64,000 nucleotides of DNA from Bifidobacterium saguinibicoloris (GCF_019331725.1 NZ_JAHBBF010000008.1:62001-126000); one strand, 5' to 3'; positions 9,022-20,964 are shown, counted from the stretch's first letter. A program made the numbers and translations. Notes: a model not told the origin generated them from the letters alone.

Positions 9022-9678
9022 ATGGCTAACGTTACTCTCAACATCACCGACGCCCAGGGTCAGAACAACGGCACCGTCGAGGCCCCTGTCGAGATCTTCG
9101 GCATCTCCGCCGAGGACGTGCAGGCCCACGTTCCGCTGATCCACCAGGTCGTCATCGCCCAGCTCGCGGCCGCCCGTCAGGGCACCCACGCCACCAAGAC
9201 CCGCGGTATGGTCTCCGGCGGCGGCAAGAAGCCGTGGAAGCAGAAGGGCACCGGTCGCGCCCGTCAGGGCTCCATCCGCGCCCCGCAGTGGTACCACGGC
9301 GGTGTCGTGTTCGGCCCGCAGCCGCGTGACTACTCCCAGCGCACCCCCAAGAAGATGAAGGCCGCCGCCCTGCGCTACGTGCTGTCCGACCGCGCCAACG
9401 CCGGTCGCGTCGCCGTGGTCGACTTCGGCATCGGCGAGACCCCGTCCACCAAGGCCGCCATCGCCGCCCTGAACCCGGTCATCGGCGAGAAGTTCGCCAC
9501 CATCGCGTTCACCCGCGACCAGGTCAACGAGTGGATGTCCGTGCGCAACCTTCCGTATGTCCACCCGATTTTCGTCGATCAGCTCAACACGTACGACGTG
9601 GTCACCGCGCAGTACGTCGTCTTCACCAAGGAGGCCTTCGAGGCCTTCGTGGCGGCGAAGACCAAGAAGGAGGCCTGA
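9022..9678 (+). CDS. rplD: 50S ribosomal protein uL4
   Basis: 218 aa. uL4 lines the exit tunnel with its extended loop, here [18 protein letters not shown] (residues about 69-86). In Enterobacteria it represses its own operon; whether it does so here is unknown. Starts 6 nt after rplC. Confidence 0.98.
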   Translation: MANVTLNITDAQGQNNGTVEAPVEIFGISAEDVQAHVPLIHQVVIAQLAAARQGTHATKTRGMVSGGGKKPWKQKGTGRARQGSIRAPQWYHGGVVFGPQPRDYSQRTPKKMKAAALRYVLSDRANAGRVAVVDFGIGETPSTKAAIAALNPVIGEKFATIAFTRDQVNEWMSVRNLPYVHPIFVDQLNTYDVVTAQYVVFTKEAFEAFVAAKTKKEA

Positions 9679-9683
9679 TTTTC

Positions 9684-9980
9684 ATGGTCGCTATTCACAA
9701 GCCGGCTCACGACATCATCCTCAAGCCCGTCGTGTCCGAGAAGAGCTACGCCCTGTCCGATCGCGGCCAGTACACCTTCGTGGTGGCCCCGACCGCCAAC
9801 AAGGTGCAGATCAAGCAGGCTATCGAGCAGATCTTCAATGTCAAGGTGACGAACGTCAACACCCTCAACCGCGCCGGCAAGAAGCAGCGCACCCGCACCG
9901 GTTTCGGCCGTCGCGTCAACGAGAAGCGCGCGATCGTGACCGTCGCCGAGGGCCAGACGATCGACATCTTCGGTAACTGA
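9684..9980 (+). CDS. rplW: 50S ribosomal protein uL23
   Basis: 98 aa from ATG 9684. The signature [13 protein letters not shown] is at residues about 12-24. uL23 frames the tunnel exit and docks trigger factor and SRP. The frame is open into rplD upstream, but the true start follows the rplD stop. Confidence 0.97.
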   Translation: MVAIHKPAHDIILKPVVSEKSYALSDRGQYTFVVAPTANKVQIKQAIEQIFNVKVTNVNTLNRAGKKQRTRTGFGRRVNEKRAIVTVAEGQTIDIFGN

Positions 9981-10016
9981 AGGCTAGCCGAGAAAAGTTA
10001 AAGGAAGAACTACATT

Positions 10017-10847
10017 ATGGCTATCCGCGTTTATAAGCCGACTTCCGCAGGCCGTCGTAACGCGTCCGTCTCGGACTTCTCCGAGATCACGCGCTCCACG
10101 CCGGAGAAGTCGCTCGTTCGCAAGCTGTCCAAGACCGGCGGTCGTAACTCCTACGGCCGTATGACCTCCCGCCACCGCGGCGGCGGCCACAAGCGTCAGT
10201 ACCGTCTCATCGATTTCAAGCGCTGGGACAAGGACGGCGTGCCCGCCAAGGTCGCTCACATCGAGTACGACCCGAACCGTACCGCCAACATCGCCCTCCT
10301 GCACTACGCGGACGGCGAGAAGCGCTACATCATCGCCCCGAAGGGCATCAAGCAGGGCGACGTCATCGAGACCGGCGCCCAGGCCGATATCAAGCCGGGC
10401 AACAACCTGCCGCTGCGCAACATCCCGACCGGTACCGTCGTGCACGCGATCGAGCTGAAGCCGCTCGGCGGCGCCAAGATCGCCCGCTCTGCCGGTGCCT
10501 CCGTCCAGCTCGTCGCCAAGGACGGCGCCTACGCCCAGCTGCGTATGCCGTCCGGCGAAATCCGCAACGTCGACGCGCGCTGCCGCGCGACCGTCGGCGA
10601 GGTCGGCAACGAGGACCACGCCAACGTGCAGCTCGGCAAGGCCGGTCGCGCCCGTTGGATGGGCAAGCGCCCGATCACCCGTGGTGAGTCCATGAACCCG
10701 GTCGACCACCCGCACGGCGGTCGTACCCGCGGTGGCAAGCCGCCGGTTTCCCCGTGGGGCAAGGGCGAGGTTCGTACCCGTCGTCCGAAGAAGGCTTCGA
10801 ACAAGATGATTGTCCGTCGTCGTCCGAATGGCAAGAACCGCAAGTAA
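10017..10847 (+). CDS. rplB: 50S ribosomal protein uL2
   Basis: 276 aa. uL2 is needed for subunit joining and peptidyl-transferase activity. [20 protein letters not shown] and the C-terminal signature [14 protein letters not shown], with the conserved histidine near the catalytic centre, are intact. GGAAGAAC precedes the ATG. Confidence 0.98.
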   Translation: MAIRVYKPTSAGRRNASVSDFSEITRSTPEKSLVRKLSKTGGRNSYGRMTSRHRGGGHKRQYRLIDFKRWDKDGVPAKVAHIEYDPNRTANIALLHYADGEKRYIIAPKGIKQGDVIETGAQADIKPGNNLPLRNIPTGTVVHAIELKPLGGAKIARSAGASVQLVAKDGAYAQLRMPSGEIRNVDARCRATVGEVGNEDHANVQLGKAGRARWMGKRPITRGESMNPVDHPHGGRTRGGKPPVSPWGKGEVRTRRPKKASNKMIVRRRPNGKNRK

Positions 10848-10862
10848 GGAAGATTCGAAGAG

Positions 10863-11141
10863 ATGACTCGTAGCATCAAGAAGGGCCCCTTCGTCGACGC
10901 CCACTTGCAGAAGAAGGTCGACGAGCAGAACGAGAAGGGCACCAAGAACGTCATCAAGACGTGGTCCCGCCGTTCGATGATCACCCCCGATTTCATCGGA
11001 CACACGTTCGCAGTCCACGATGGTCGCAAGCATGTCCCGGTGTTCGTCACCGAGGCCATGGTCGGCCACAAGCTCGGTGAGTTCGCCCCCACGAAGACCT
11101 TCAAGGGTCACGTGAAGGACGACAAGAAGGCCCGCCGCTAA
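10863..11141 (+). CDS. rpsS: 30S ribosomal protein uS19
   Basis: 92 aa. Head protein that pairs with uS13 at the intersubunit bridge. [19 protein letters not shown] and [16 protein letters not shown] are diagnostic. RplB lies 15 nt upstream and rplV 15 nt downstream. Confidence 0.98.
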   Translation: MTRSIKKGPFVDAHLQKKVDEQNEKGTKNVIKTWSRRSMITPDFIGHTFAVHDGRKHVPVFVTEAMVGHKLGEFAPTKTFKGHVKDDKKARR

Positions 11142-11156
11142 AGGAGAGCATGACTT

Positions 11157-11516
11157 ATGGAAGCTAAAGCAATCGCTCGTCACGTCCGCGTGACGCCGCG
11201 CAAGGCTCGCCGCATGGTCGACCTCATCCGAGGCAAGCAGGCGACTGAAGCCATCACCATTCTCAAGTTCGCCCCCCAGGACGCGTCCCTGCCGGTTCGC
11301 AAGGTCCTGGAGAGCGCCATCGCCAACGCGCGCGTCAAGGCCGACAAGGCCGGCGAGCCGTTCCGCGAGAACGACCTGTTCATCAAGGAGACCTACGTGG
11401 ACGAAGGCGTGACGCTCAAGCGTTTCCGCGCCCGCGCCCAGGGCCGTGCCGCTCGCATCAACAAGCGCACGAGCCACATCACGGTCGTCGTCGCCAGCAA
11501 GGAAGGAGCCCGCTAA
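11157..11516 (+). CDS. rplV: 50S ribosomal protein uL22
   Basis: 119 aa. Lines the exit tunnel opposite uL4; its beta-hairpin is the site of macrolide-resistance changes in other bacteria. [19 protein letters not shown] near the N-terminus is typical. No unusual insertion in the hairpin. Confidence 0.98.
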   Translation: MEAKAIARHVRVTPRKARRMVDLIRGKQATEAITILKFAPQDASLPVRKVLESAIANARVKADKAGEPFRENDLFIKETYVDEGVTLKRFRARAQGRAARINKRTSHITVVVASKEGAR

Positions 11517-11518
11517 AG

Positions 11519-12325
11519 ATGGGTCAGAAGATCAATCCGTTTGGCTACCGCCTGGGCATCACCGAGAACCACCGCTCCAAGTGGTTCTCCGATTCCAACA
11601 AGGCCGGCGAGCGTTACTCCGACTTCGTGCTTGAGGACGACAAGATCCGCAAGGAGATGAACAAGGACCTCGAGCGCGCTGGTGTGAGCAAGATCGTCAT
11701 CGAGCGCACCCGTGACCGCGTCCGCGTCGACATCCACACCGCCCGTCCGGGCATCGTGATCGGCCGCCGCGGCGCCGAGGCCGAGAAGGTCCGCGCCAAG
11801 CTCGAGAAGCTCACCGGCAAGCAGGTCCAGCTCAACATCTTCGAGGTCAAGAACGCCGCGCTGGACGCCCAGCTCGTCGCCCAGGGCATCGCTGAGCAGC
11901 TGACCAACCGCGTGACCTTCCGTCGCGCCATGCGCAAGGCCCAGCAGGACGCCATGCGCGCCGGTGCCAAGGGTATCCGCATCAAGCTCTCCGGCCGTCT
12001 CGGCGGTGCGGAAATGAGCCGTTCCGAGTTCTACCGCGAGGGTCGCGTCCCGCTGCAGACCCTCCGCGCCCTGATAGACTACGGCTTCTTCGAAGCCAAG
12101 ACCACCTACGGCCGCATCGGCGTCAAGGTGTGGATCTACAAGGGCGACATGACCGAACGTGAGTTCGAAGAGCAGCAGGCCCAGCAGAACAACCGTCCCG
12201 GCCGTCGCGGCGATCGCCGTCCGCGCCGTGGCAACCGCAACGCCGGTGCCGCCCGTCAGCAGAACGAGGCCCCCAAGGCCGAGTCCGCCGCCGAGGCTCC
12301 CGCTGCCACGGAAACGAAGGAGTGA
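11519..12325 (+). CDS. rpsC: 30S ribosomal protein uS3
   Basis: 268 aa. Forms part of the mRNA entry channel. [15 protein letters not shown] start, KH domain around [19 protein letters not shown], then the S3 C-domain. The last 50 residues are a low-complexity Q/R/A/E tail ([14 protein letters not shown]...), as in other actinobacterial S3 proteins. Starts 2 nt after rplV. Confidence 0.98.
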   Translation: MGQKINPFGYRLGITENHRSKWFSDSNKAGERYSDFVLEDDKIRKEMNKDLERAGVSKIVIERTRDRVRVDIHTARPGIVIGRRGAEAEKVRAKLEKLTGKQVQLNIFEVKNAALDAQLVAQGIAEQLTNRVTFRRAMRKAQQDAMRAGAKGIRIKLSGRLGGAEMSRSEFYREGRVPLQTLRALIDYGFFEAKTTYGRIGVKVWIYKGDMTEREFEEQQAQQNNRPGRRGDRRPRRGNRNAGAARQQNEAPKAESAAEAPAATETKE

Positions 12326-12331
12326 GCAAGA

Positions 12332-12751
12332 ATGCTTATCCCAAAGAGGACCAAGTACCGCAAGCAGCACCGCCCCGTGCGTTCTGGCATGTCCAAGGGC
12401 GGCAACGAGATCAACTTCGGTGATTACGGCATCCAGGCGATGGCCCCGGCCTACGTGACCAACCGCCAGATCGAGGCCGCGCGTATCGCCATGACCCGCT
12501 ACATCAAGCGTGGTGGCCGCGTGTGGATCACGATCTTCCCGGATCGCCCGCTGACCAAGCACGCCCTCGGCGCCCGAATGGGTTCCGGTAAGGGTACGCC
12601 TGAGTTCTGGATCGCCAACATCCACCCCGGTCGCGTCATGTTCGAGATCGGCGGTGTCTCCGAGGACGTCGCTAAGGAAGCTCTGCGTCGTGCCATCGAC
12701 AAGCTCCCCATGAAGTGCCGTGTGATTGCTCGTGAAGGCGGTGACATCTGA
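12332..12751 (+). CDS. rplP: 50S ribosomal protein uL16
   Basis: 139 aa. Shapes the A-site of the 50S subunit. [14 protein letters not shown] and [20 protein letters not shown] are conserved. The stop codon lies 1 nt before the rpmC start, suggesting translational coupling. Confidence 0.98.
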   Translation: MLIPKRTKYRKQHRPVRSGMSKGGNEINFGDYGIQAMAPAYVTNRQIEAARIAMTRYIKRGGRVWITIFPDRPLTKHALGARMGSGKGTPEFWIANIHPGRVMFEIGGVSEDVAKEALRRAIDKLPMKCRVIAREGGDI

Positions 12752-12752
12752 T

Positions 12753-13004
12753 ATGGCAGTCGGAACCGAAGAATACTCGATCAAGAATCTCAACGAGAAG
12801 ACCAACGCGGAGATCGAGGGCTTCCTGAAGAAGTCCAAGGAAGAGCTGTTCAACCTGCGCTTCCAGCACGCCACCGGTCAGCTCGAGAACACGGCTCGTC
12901 TCAAGGCCGTCAAGCATGACATCGCCCGCATGTACACCGTGCTGCGCGAACGTCAGCTCGGCATCACCTCTGAGCCGGCCGCCGAAACCGCTAAGGAGAA
13001 CTGA
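12753..13004 (+). CDS. rpmC: 50S ribosomal protein uL29
   Basis: 83 aa from ATG 12753 (the open frame begins inside rplP). [22 protein letters not shown] is the family core. The N- and C-termini are slightly longer than the 63-aa E. coli protein, as is usual in Actinobacteria. Confidence 0.96.
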   Translation: MAVGTEEYSIKNLNEKTNAEIEGFLKKSKEELFNLRFQHATGQLENTARLKAVKHDIARMYTVLRERQLGITSEPAAETAKEN

Positions 13005-13006
13005 TC

Positions 13007-13267
13007 ATGGCTGAAGAGCGCAACTTCCGCAAGGTTCGTCGCGGTTACGTCGTGTCCGACAAGATGGACAAGACGATCACCGTCGAGCTCGAGAAGCGTT
13101 CGACCCACCCGCTGTACGGCAAGGTCGTGCGCACCACCAAGAGGGTGAAGGCCCATGATGAACACAACGAGGCCCGAATTGGCGACCTCGTGAGTATCAT
13201 GGAGACTCGGCCTCTGAGCAAGACCAAGCGTTGGCGTCTCGAATCCATTATCGAGCGCGCCAAGTAA
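13007..13267 (+). CDS. rpsQ: 30S ribosomal protein uS17
   Basis: 86 aa. Primary 16S rRNA binder. [19 protein letters not shown] and [13 protein letters not shown] are typical. Last gene of the S10 block before the unusual 114-nt gap and hairpin. Confidence 0.98.
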   Translation: MAEERNFRKVRRGYVVSDKMDKTITVELEKRSTHPLYGKVVRTTKRVKAHDEHNEARIGDLVSIMETRPLSKTKRWRLESIIERAK

Positions 13268-13293
13268 AAACAAGTTCGGCAAGGCTCGCCGTC

Positions 13294-13348
13294 CACCGGG
13301 CGCGGTATGAATAGGTATTCTGTGCTTATTCCTCTACCGCGCCCGGTG
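13294..13348 (+). promoter_or_regulatory. Large hairpin between rpsQ and rplN
   Basis: CACCGGGCGCGGTA (13294-13307) is a perfect inverted repeat of TACCGCGCCCGGTG (13335-13348). Inside it GAATA (13309-13313) can pair with TATTC (13327-13331). No U-tract follows. It could be an attenuator, an RNA-processing site or an intrinsic terminator dividing the S10 and spc operons. Bacterial S10 and spc blocks commonly run on with little spacing, so a structure this stable is notable. Confidence 0.6.
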
Positions 13349-13381
13349 TGCGGGGAGAACCAGCTCGGCTAAGGAGAATCA

Positions 13382-13750
13382 ATGATTCAGCAGGAAACGC
13401 GGCTTCATGTCGCCGACAACACGGGTGCCAAGGAACTCCTTGCCATCCGCGTGCTCGGTGGTTCGAAGCGACGCTATGCCGGCCTGGGCGACGTCATCGT
13501 CGCCTCGGTCAAGGACGCGATCCCTGGCGGATCGGTCAAGAAGGGCGACGTGGTCAAGGCCGTCGTCGTCCGTACCGTCAAGGAGTCCCGTCGCGTGGAC
13601 GGCTCCTACATCAAGTTCGACGAGAACGCCGCCGTCATTCTCGGCTCCGGCCGTGAACCGAAGGGCACTCGTATCTTCGGACCGATCGCCCGTGAGCTTC
13701 GCGACAAGAAGTTCATGCGCATCGTGTCCCTCGCCCCGGAGGTGATCTGA
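13382..13750 (+). CDS. rplN: 50S ribosomal protein uL14
   Basis: 122 aa. [28 protein letters not shown] is the universal N-terminal pattern. uL14 sits at the intersubunit face and is the RsfS target. It opens the spc block, behind the hairpin, with AAGGAG 5 nt before the start. Confidence 0.98.
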   Translation: MIQQETRLHVADNTGAKELLAIRVLGGSKRRYAGLGDVIVASVKDAIPGGSVKKGDVVKAVVVRTVKESRRVDGSYIKFDENAAVILGSGREPKGTRIFGPIARELRDKKFMRIVSLAPEVI

Positions 13751-13751
13751 C

Positions 13752-14087
13752 ATGGCAGCCAAGATCAAGAGCGGCGACCAGGTGAAGGTCATCCGCGGCA
13801 AGGACCGCGGCAAGGAGGGCAAGGTCCTCCGCGTGCTGCCCAACGACCGTCTGATCGTCGAAGGCGTCCAGATCGTCAAGAAGCACGTCCGCGCCACCCA
13901 GCAGGGCCAGCAGGCCGGCATCGTCTCCGTCGAGGCGCCGATCCACCGTTCCAACGTGATGGTGATCGACCCGGAGACCGGCAAGCCGACCCGCGTGGGC
14001 ATCATCGTCAAGCAGGAAGCGCGTGACGGCAAGGTCAAGAACGTGCGCGTCCGCGTCGCCAAGAAGTCCGGAAAGGAGCTGGCATGA
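13752..14087 (+). CDS. rplX: 50S ribosomal protein uL24
   Basis: 111 aa. Early 50S assembly protein. The KOW motif is [20 protein letters not shown] (residues about 5-24). Its stop overlaps the rplE start (ATGA). Confidence 0.97.
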   Translation: MAAKIKSGDQVKVIRGKDRGKEGKVLRVLPNDRLIVEGVQIVKKHVRATQQGQQAGIVSVEAPIHRSNVMVIDPETGKPTRVGIIVKQEARDGKVKNVRVRVAKKSGKELA

Positions 14088-14659
14088 GCGACACCACTAC
14101 CGTCGAAGCGCCGGCCACCCCGCGCTTGAAGGTCCAGTACAACGAGCAGATCGTCCCCGAGCTCGAGAAGGAGTTCAAGTACTCCAACCCGATGCAGGTG
14201 GCCCGCGTGCAGAAGGTCGTCGTCTCCATGGGCGTCGGCGCCGCCGCGCGTGACTCCAAGCTCATCGAGGGCGCCGTCAAGGACCTCACCCTGATCACCG
14301 GCCAGAAGCCGAAGATCACCAAGGCCAAGAAGTCCGTCGCGCAGTTCCACCTGCGTGAGGGCCAGGCCATCGGTGCGTACGTCACCCTGCGTGGCGACCG
14401 CATGTGGGAGTTCCTCGATCGTCTGCTGACCATGGCGCTGCCGCGTATCCGCGATTTCCGCGGCATCAACGGCCACCAGTTCGATGGTCAGGGCAACTAC
14501 AACTTCGGCCTGACGGAGCAGTCCATGTTCCACGAGATCGACCCGGATTCGATCGATCACCAGCGTGGTATGGACATCACCGTCGTGACCAGCACCAAGG
14601 ACGACAAGGAGGCCTACGCGCTGCTCAAGCACCTCGGCTTCCCCTTCAAGGAGAACTGA
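14084..14659 (+). CDS. rplE: 50S ribosomal protein uL5
   Basis: 191 aa. Binds 5S rRNA and contacts uS13. The N-terminal 15 residues are variable; [18 protein letters not shown] is the conserved segment. ATGA overlap with rplX implies coupled translation. Confidence 0.98.
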   Translation: MSDTTTVEAPATPRLKVQYNEQIVPELEKEFKYSNPMQVARVQKVVVSMGVGAAARDSKLIEGAVKDLTLITGQKPKITKAKKSVAQFHLREGQAIGAYVTLRGDRMWEFLDRLLTMALPRIRDFRGINGHQFDGQGNYNFGLTEQSMFHEIDPDSIDHQRGMDITVVTSTKDDKEAYALLKHLGFPFKEN

Positions 14660-14660
14660 T

Positions 14661-14846
14661 ATGGCAAAAACCGCTCTTAAGAACAAGGCGGCCGGCAAGC
14701 CGAAGTTCAAGGTGCGTGCCTACACGCGTTGCCAGGTCTGCGGCCGTCCCCACTCCGTCTACCGTAAGTTCGGCCTGTGCCGCATCTGCCTTCGCGAGAA
14801 GGCCCACCGCGGCGAGCTCCCCGGCGTTACGAAGTCCAGTTGGTAA
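14661..14846 (+). CDS. rpsZ: 30S ribosomal protein uS14, zinc-binding type
   Basis: 61 aa, the short C+ form. Zinc ligands are C24, C27, C40 and C43 (CQVC and CRIC). Where bacteria also carry a zinc-independent S14, the two are swapped under zinc limitation; none is seen in this window. Starts 1 nt after rplE. Confidence 0.97.
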   Translation: MAKTALKNKAAGKPKFKVRAYTRCQVCGRPHSVYRKFGLCRICLREKAHRGELPGVTKSSW

Positions 14847-14929
14847 ACATCGACGCTGAAGGTCCGCGGCCCTAGCCCCCTCGCGGGGGCCGGCGGCGGA
14901 AACCACGGCGAGAAAGGGCACTAGCCCAC

Positions 14930-15328
14930 ATGACAATGACAGATCCGATCGCAGACATGCTTACGCGTCTGCGTAACGCGAGCGCGGCGAAGCACGAGAC
15001 CGTGGACATGCCGTACTCCAAGTTCAAGAAGAACATCGCGGAGATCCTGAAGCGCGAAGGCTTCATCAAGGACTTCACCGCCAAGGAGGCCAAGGTCGGT
15101 CAGACCCTTGAGGTCACCCTCAAGTACGGCCCCAACGGCGAGCGTTCCATCCAGGGCATCAAGCGCGTCTCCAAGCCGGGCCTGCGTCGCTACGCGAAGT
15201 CCGACTCCCTGCCGATGCCGCTCGGTGGCCTCGGCATCGCCATCATCTCGACCTCGTCGGGACTGCTGACCCAGAAGGAATGCCTCGACCGAGGCATCGG
15301 CGGCGAGATCGTCGCCTACGTGTGGTGA
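14930..15328 (+). CDS. rpsH: 30S ribosomal protein uS8
   Basis: 132 aa. [31 protein letters not shown] is the usual start; uS8 binds central-domain helix 21, and in E. coli represses the spc operon. An 83-nt gap with a GCCCCCTCGCGGGGGC hairpin (about 14875-14890) precedes it. An internal ATG at 14936 is possible. Confidence 0.97.
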   Translation: MTMTDPIADMLTRLRNASAAKHETVDMPYSKFKKNIAEILKREGFIKDFTAKEAKVGQTLEVTLKYGPNGERSIQGIKRVSKPGLRRYAKSDSLPMPLGGLGIAIISTSSGLLTQKECLDRGIGGEIVAYVW

Positions 15329-15345
15329 GAAAGGAGAGCTGACAC

Positions 15346-15885
15346 ATGGCATCGCATATTGGTAAGCTCCCCATCGCCATCCCCGCTGGCGTTGAGGTCA
15401 AGATCGACGGTCAGAACTTCGAGGCCAAGGGCGCGAAGGGCTCCGACTCCTACGTCCTGCCGGAAGGCATCTCCGCCTCCGTGGAAGGCAACGAGATCAT
15501 CGTCGTGGCCGCGGACGACCTCCGTCCGACCCGTGCGAAGCACGGTCTGGCCCGCTCCATCATGGCCGGCATGGTCAAGGGCGTGCACGATGGCTACTCC
15601 AAGACCCTCGAGATCGTCGGCACCGGTTACCGCGCCGTCGCCAAGGGCAAGGGCATCGAGTTCTTCCTCGGCTACTCCCACACCATCACGGTGAACCCGC
15701 CGGAAGGCATCACGCTGAAGGTCACCGACCCGACCCACGTGGTCGTCGAGGGCACCGACAAGCAGCAGGTCGGCCAGGTCGCCGCCAACATCCGCAAGCT
15801 GCGCGCCCCGGAACCCTACAAGGGCAAGGGTGTGAAGTACGCCGACGAGCATATTCTGCGCAAGGCTGGAAAGGCTGGTAAGTGA
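15346..15885 (+). CDS. rplF: 50S ribosomal protein uL6
   Basis: 179 aa. Two-fold repeated L6 domain; [18 protein letters not shown] and the C-terminal [14 protein letters not shown] are typical. Sits near the sarcin-ricin loop where translational GTPases bind. Confidence 0.98.
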   Translation: MASHIGKLPIAIPAGVEVKIDGQNFEAKGAKGSDSYVLPEGISASVEGNEIIVVAADDLRPTRAKHGLARSIMAGMVKGVHDGYSKTLEIVGTGYRAVAKGKGIEFFLGYSHTITVNPPEGITLKVTDPTHVVVEGTDKQQVGQVAANIRKLRAPEPYKGKGVKYADEHILRKAGKAGK

Positions 15886-15886
15886 T

Positions 15887-16258
15887 ATGAGCGTCAAGAT
15901 TCTCGGTAAGGGCAAGAAGGTCGCTCGTCTGCGCCGCCACGCCCGCATCCGCAAGCACATCATCGGCACCGCCGAGCGTCCGCGCCTGGTGGTCAGCCGT
16001 TCCAACCGCCACATGGTGGCCCAGATCGTCGACGACACCGTGGGCAAGACCCTCGTGTCCGCCTCGACCCTGACCGCCGACTTCGCCGGCTTCGAAGGCA
16101 CCAAGGTCGAAGCCGCGAAGAAGGTCGGCCTGCTCGTGGCCGAAAAGGCCAAGGCAGCCGGTATCGAGGCCGTCGTGTTCGACCGCGGTGGCAACAAGTA
16201 CACCGGTCGTGTCGCGGCCGTCGCCGAAGGCGCCCGTGAGGGAGGTCTGGCACTGTGA
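15887..16258 (+). CDS. rplR: 50S ribosomal protein uL18
   Basis: 123 aa. 5S rRNA binder. [20 protein letters not shown] and [23 protein letters not shown] are diagnostic. The final TGA overlaps the GTG start of rpsE. Confidence 0.98.
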   Translation: MSVKILGKGKKVARLRRHARIRKHIIGTAERPRLVVSRSNRHMVAQIVDDTVGKTLVSASTLTADFAGFEGTKVEAAKKVGLLVAEKAKAAGIEAVVFDRGGNKYTGRVAAVAEGAREGGLAL

Positions 16259-16998
16259 GCGAAGAAACGAAGGAAACCCAAGTGGCTGAAGAGACTCAGA
16301 ACACTCAGGCTGCTCCGGCTGAAGAGAACAACAACGACGAGCGTCGTGGTGGCCGCCGTGGCGGTCGTCGCGGCGAAGGCCGCCGCGGTGAGCGTCGCAA
16401 CCGTCGCGAAGAGAACAAGGGCGATGAGCTCCTCGATCGCGTCGTGACCATCAACCGCGTGTCCAAGACCCACAAGGGTGGCCGTACGTTCAGCTTCGCC
16501 GCCCTCGTGGTGGTCGGCGACGGCAACGGCACCGTGGGTGTCGGCTACGGCAAGTCCCGTGAGGTTCCGGCCGCCATCGCCAAGGGCCAGCTGGACGCCA
16601 AGAAGCACATGTTCAGCGTGCCGCGCGTCCGCGGCACCGTCACCCACCCGGTGATCGGCCACGACGCCGCGGGCACCGTCCTGCTGCGCCCGGCCGCCCC
16701 CGGTACCGGCGTTATCGCCGGTGGCCCGGTGCGCGCCGTCATGGAGTGCGCCGGCATCACCGACGTGCTGACCAAGTCCATGGGCTCCCCGACCGCCATC
16801 AACATGGTCCGCGCGACCGTCGCCGCCCTCAAGCAGCTTGAGGAGCCGGAGGAGATCGCCGCCCGTCGTGGACTCTCCCTCGAGGAGGTCGCCCCGGACG
16901 CCCTGCTGCGTGCCCGCGCCCTCGGCATCGCCGAGGCCCGCAAGGCCCGTGAAGAGGCCCAGGCCGCCAAGGCCGCCGAAGCGAAGGATGGTGAGTGA
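16255..16998 (+). CDS. rpsE: 30S ribosomal protein uS5
   Basis: 247 aa from GTG 16255 (GTGA overlap with rplR). A 55-residue N-terminal extension rich in Glu, then Arg/Gly ([20 protein letters not shown]), precedes the dsRBD-like S5 core ([19 protein letters not shown]). Such extensions occur in other actinobacterial S5 proteins. The C-terminus is Ala/Glu-rich. Confidence 0.97.
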   Translation: MSEETKETQVAEETQNTQAAPAEENNNDERRGGRRGGRRGEGRRGERRNRREENKGDELLDRVVTINRVSKTHKGGRTFSFAALVVVGDGNGTVGVGYGKSREVPAAIAKGQLDAKKHMFSVPRVRGTVTHPVIGHDAAGTVLLRPAAPGTGVIAGGPVRAVMECAGITDVLTKSMGSPTAINMVRATVAALKQLEEPEEIAARRGLSLEEVAPDALLRARALGIAEARKAREEAQAAKAAEAKDGE

Positions 16999-17000
16999 GC

Positions 17001-17183
17001 ATGGCCAACCTGAAGATTACGCTCCACCACGGTCTCGTGAACCGTACGCCGAAGCAGCGCGCCACCGCCCAGACCCTGGGCCTGCGCAAGATCGGCCAGA
17101 CGGTCGTCCGTGAGGACACCAAGTCCGTGCGTGGCATGGTGCTCGTCCTGCGTCACCTGGTCACCGTTGAGGAGGTCGACTGA
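17001..17183 (+). CDS. rpmD: 50S ribosomal protein uL30
   Basis: 60 aa from ATG 17001; the in-frame GTG at 16995 lies in the end of rpsE and is not used here. [27 protein letters not shown] is typical. Confidence 0.97.
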   Translation: MANLKITLHHGLVNRTPKQRATAQTLGLRKIGQTVVREDTKSVRGMVLVLRHLVTVEEVD

Positions 17184-17185
17184 TT

Positions 17186-17638
17186 ATGGCAGACAACGAG
17201 ATCCTGCAGATGCATGACCTGAAGCCCGCCCCGGGCGCCAACAAGGATCGTACCCGCGTTGGCCGTGGTGAGGGCTCCAAGGGCAAGACCGCCGGCCGCG
17301 GCGCCAAGGGCCAGACCAAGCGCAACCACGTGCGTCCTGGCTTCGAAGGCGGCCAGCTGCCGCTGTACATGCGCCTGCCGAAGCTGCGCGGCTTCCGGAA
17401 CCCGTTCAAGACCGAGTTCCAGGTCGTCAACATCGCCAAGCTCGCCAAGCTCTTCCCGGAGGGCGGCGAGGTGTCCGTGGCCGATCTGGTCGCCAAGGGC
17501 GCCGTGCGCGATGGCTTCCCGGTGAAGGTCCTCGCCGAGGGCGAGACCTCCGCCAAGTTCACGCTCAAGGGCGTGAAGGCCTCCGCCTCCGCCAAGGCGA
17601 AGATCGAGGCCGCCGGCGGCAGCATCGTCGAGGACTGA
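17186..17638 (+). CDS. rplO: 50S ribosomal protein uL15
   Basis: 150 aa. [33 protein letters not shown] at the N-terminus, here cited in parts, and [20 protein letters not shown] define the family. It ends the spc ribosomal-protein block before a terminator. Confidence 0.97.
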   Translation: MADNEILQMHDLKPAPGANKDRTRVGRGEGSKGKTAGRGAKGQTKRNHVRPGFEGGQLPLYMRLPKLRGFRNPFKTEFQVVNIAKLAKLFPEGGEVSVADLVAKGAVRDGFPVKVLAEGETSAKFTLKGVKASASAKAKIEAAGGSIVED

Positions 17639-17672
17639 TCCCCGACCTGACGCCACCGCAGGCATCATAGGA

Positions 17673-17709
17673 AATGACCCCCTTGCGTCTCGTACGCAAG
17701 GGGGTCATT
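17673..17709 (+). terminator. Terminator after rplO
   Basis: Perfect 15-bp stem AATGACCCCCTTGCG / CGCAAGGGGGTCATT with a 7-nt loop, followed by CCG. It separates rplO from secY, so secY probably has its own promoter in the 220-nt gap downstream. Confidence 0.85.
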
Positions 17710-17932
17710 CCGTATCGAAAGACGACCGTGTGACGGGTCACGTCGGACGGCCGACGTGACGTACGGGGGACGTGCGGAGGACATGCGGCGGATGTACGCC
17801 GGACACCGCGCGACGGTCCTCAGACGTGGAACACGGTGGCGCAAAGTAGGCACAATAGGCTATGCTCGTGCGTTAGCGTTCAAAAACGAGCATGCGTAGC
17901 CGTGCGCGAGGCACGGCATAGGAGGAACCCAG
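17710..17932 (+). promoter_or_regulatory. secY upstream region
   Basis: The 223-nt gap has an ACGTCGG/CCGACGT inverted repeat near 17739-17756 and a TATGCT (about 17861) that could be the -10 for secY-adk. I cannot define a -35. AGGAGG precedes the secY GTG. Confidence 0.35.
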
Positions 17933-19270
<1,338 letters not shown>

Positions 19271-19279
19271 GGCAATAAC

Positions 19280-19846
19280 ATGCGTCTTCTCATCATGGGC
19301 CCCCAGGGCGTCGGCAAGGGCACCCAGGCCGCGCTGCTCGCCGAGCACTACGGCATCCCGGCCATCTCCACCGGCGACATCTTCCGCGCCAACATCAAGG
19401 GCAAGACCGAGCTCGGCCTCAAGGTCATCGCCTACACCGACAAGGGCGAGCTCGTCCCGGACGAGCTGACCAACTCCATCGTCAAGGACCGCCTCGCGCA
19501 GGACGACGCCAAGAACGGCTGGATCCTCGACGGCTACCCGCGCAACGCCGCCCAGGTCGAGGCGCTTGATGCCATGCTCGAGGAGCTCGGCACCCCGCTC
19601 GACGCGGTCGTGGCGCTCGACGCCGACCACGAGGTCCTCATGCACCGCATCGCCAAGCGCGCCGAGGAGCAGGGCCGTACCGACGACAACCCGGAGGCCA
19701 TCGCCAAGCGCCTCGCCACCTACGCCAAGGAGACCGCGCCGCTGCTGGACACCTACAAGTCCCGCGGCCAGCTCGTCGAGATCGACGGCGTCGGCGACAT
19801 CGACGCCATCCAGAAGAACATCGTCGCCGCGCTCGACGCCCGCTGA
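19280..19846 (+). CDS. adk: Adenylate kinase, short-LID form
   Basis: 188 aa. ATP + AMP to 2 ADP. The Walker A loop [10 protein letters not shown] is at residues 7-16, AMP-binding [10 protein letters not shown] near 30, and DGYPRN near 83. The LID ([17 protein letters not shown]) is short and has no zinc cysteines. The map gene that often follows adk in actinobacterial spc clusters is absent; a terminator follows instead. Confidence 0.97.
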   Translation: MRLLIMGPQGVGKGTQAALLAEHYGIPAISTGDIFRANIKGKTELGLKVIAYTDKGELVPDELTNSIVKDRLAQDDAKNGWILDGYPRNAAQVEALDAMLEELGTPLDAVVALDADHEVLMHRIAKRAEEQGRTDDNPEAIAKRLATYAKETAPLLDTYKSRGQLVEIDGVGDIDAIQKNIVAALDAR

Positions 19847-19877
19847 CCCGATCGGCGGCCATCGACCCGCGACACGC

Positions 19878-19924
19878 AGGGGCCGGACCATCTGACACGC
19901 CATGTGTCGGATAGTCCGGCCCCT
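19878..19924 (+). terminator. Terminator after adk
   Basis: AGGGGCCGGAC / GTCCGGCCCCT outer stem with an inner TGACAC/GTGTCG stem. It ends the secY-adk transcript 31 nt after adk. Confidence 0.8.
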
Positions 19925-19998
19925 GTGTATTCTAGTAGTTTGGTGTGTCTTAGGATGCACCTCATGTAATGCAGCCAATCCAACGGAAGCGGGAGCCC

Positions 19999-20217
19999 AT
20001 GGCAAAAGACGGTGTGATTGAAGTCGAAGGACGGGTGGTCGAAGCCCTTCCCAACGCGATGTTCCGCGTCGAACTCGAGAACAAGCACATCGTGCTCGCC
20101 ACCATCTCCGGCAAGATGAGGAAGAACTACATCCGTATCCTTCCCCAGGACCGCGTGGTGCTCGAAATGAGCCCGTACGATCTCAACCGTGGCCGTATTA
20201 CGTACCGTTACAAGTAA
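19999..20217 (+). CDS. infA: Translation initiation factor IF-1
   Basis: 72 aa from ATG 19999. One S1-like OB fold that covers the A-site during initiation. [26 protein letters not shown] and the [17 protein letters not shown] segment are near universal. The frame is open back to 19969, but ATG 19999 follows GGAAGCGGGAG. Confidence 0.97.
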   Translation: MAKDGVIEVEGRVVEALPNAMFRVELENKHIVLATISGKMRKNYIRILPQDRVVLEMSPYDLNRGRITYRYK

Positions 20218-20237
20218 GGTACAAGCAAAGGAAAACC

Positions 20238-20351
20238 ATGAAGGTCAGCCCTAGTGTCAAGAGGATCTGCGAGAACTGCCGCGTGATCCGTCGTCACGGC
20301 CGCGTCATGGTGATCTGCACCAACCCCCGCCACAAGCAGCGTCAGGGCTGA
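20238..20351 (+). CDS. rpmJ: 50S ribosomal protein bL36, zinc-binding
   Basis: 37 aa, read directly ([20 protein letters not shown]...). Zinc ligands C11, C14, C27 and H32 are all present, so it is the C+ form. 20 nt after infA with AAAGGAAAA upstream. Confidence 0.96.
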   Translation: MKVSPSVKRICENCRVIRRHGRVMVICTNPRHKQRQG

Positions 20352-20497
20352 GAGCAGATTCTCCAGCGGCACAACCAATAAGGCACTCATTCACAGTGCT
20401 TCCCGCAAGGGAACGACACTGAACCACGGGTACGTAGGCCCGTGCCGGAACGCCGGACGAGTGGGTGCAAGACCTACGTCAACCAGAAGGAATCGCA
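20352..20497 (+). promoter_or_regulatory. rpsM leader with inverted repeat
   Basis: A 146-nt gap before rpsM. CACGGG/CCCGTG arms flank a TACGTAGG loop at about 20434-20455, and further GC-rich complementarity follows. It may be a regulatory leader for the alpha operon. No family I recognise. Confidence 0.35.
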
Positions 20498-20875
20498 ATG
20501 GCACGTCTTGCCGGAGTCGACATCCCCAATGAGAAGCGCATCGAGATCGCCCTCACCTACATTTTCGGTGTGGGTCGCACTCGTGCCAAGGAAACGCTTG
20601 CCGCGACCGGTATCAACCCGGACATCCGCGTCAAGGATCTGACCGACGAGCAGCTCATCACGCTGCGTGACTACCTCGAGGCCAACTACAAGATCGAGGG
20701 CGATCTGCGTCGTGAGATCGACGCGGACATCCGTCGCAAGATTCAGATCAACTGCTACCAAGGCCAGCGTCACCGTAAGGGACTTCCCGTGCGTGGTCAG
20801 CGCACCAAGACCAACGCCCGCACCCGCAAGGGCCCGAAGCGCACGGTCGCCGGAAAGAAGAAGGCCACCAAGTAG
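20498..20875 (+). CDS. rpsM: 30S ribosomal protein uS13
   Basis: 125 aa from ATG 20498 (AAGGAATCGCA upstream). [23 protein letters not shown] and the basic C-terminal tail [18 protein letters not shown] are typical. It contacts uL5 and bL31 across the subunit bridge. Confidence 0.98.
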   Translation: MARLAGVDIPNEKRIEIALTYIFGVGRTRAKETLAATGINPDIRVKDLTDEQLITLRDYLEANYKIEGDLRREIDADIRRKIQINCYQGQRHRKGLPVRGQRTKTNARTRKGPKRTVAGKKKATK

Positions 20876-20964
20876 TAGGTGGCGCGATCCGGGCCACGGG
20901 GTCACACCCATCGCCACGGACCATCCAATCAAGCAATTAGTTCGTTACAAGGAAACGAGGGTCA

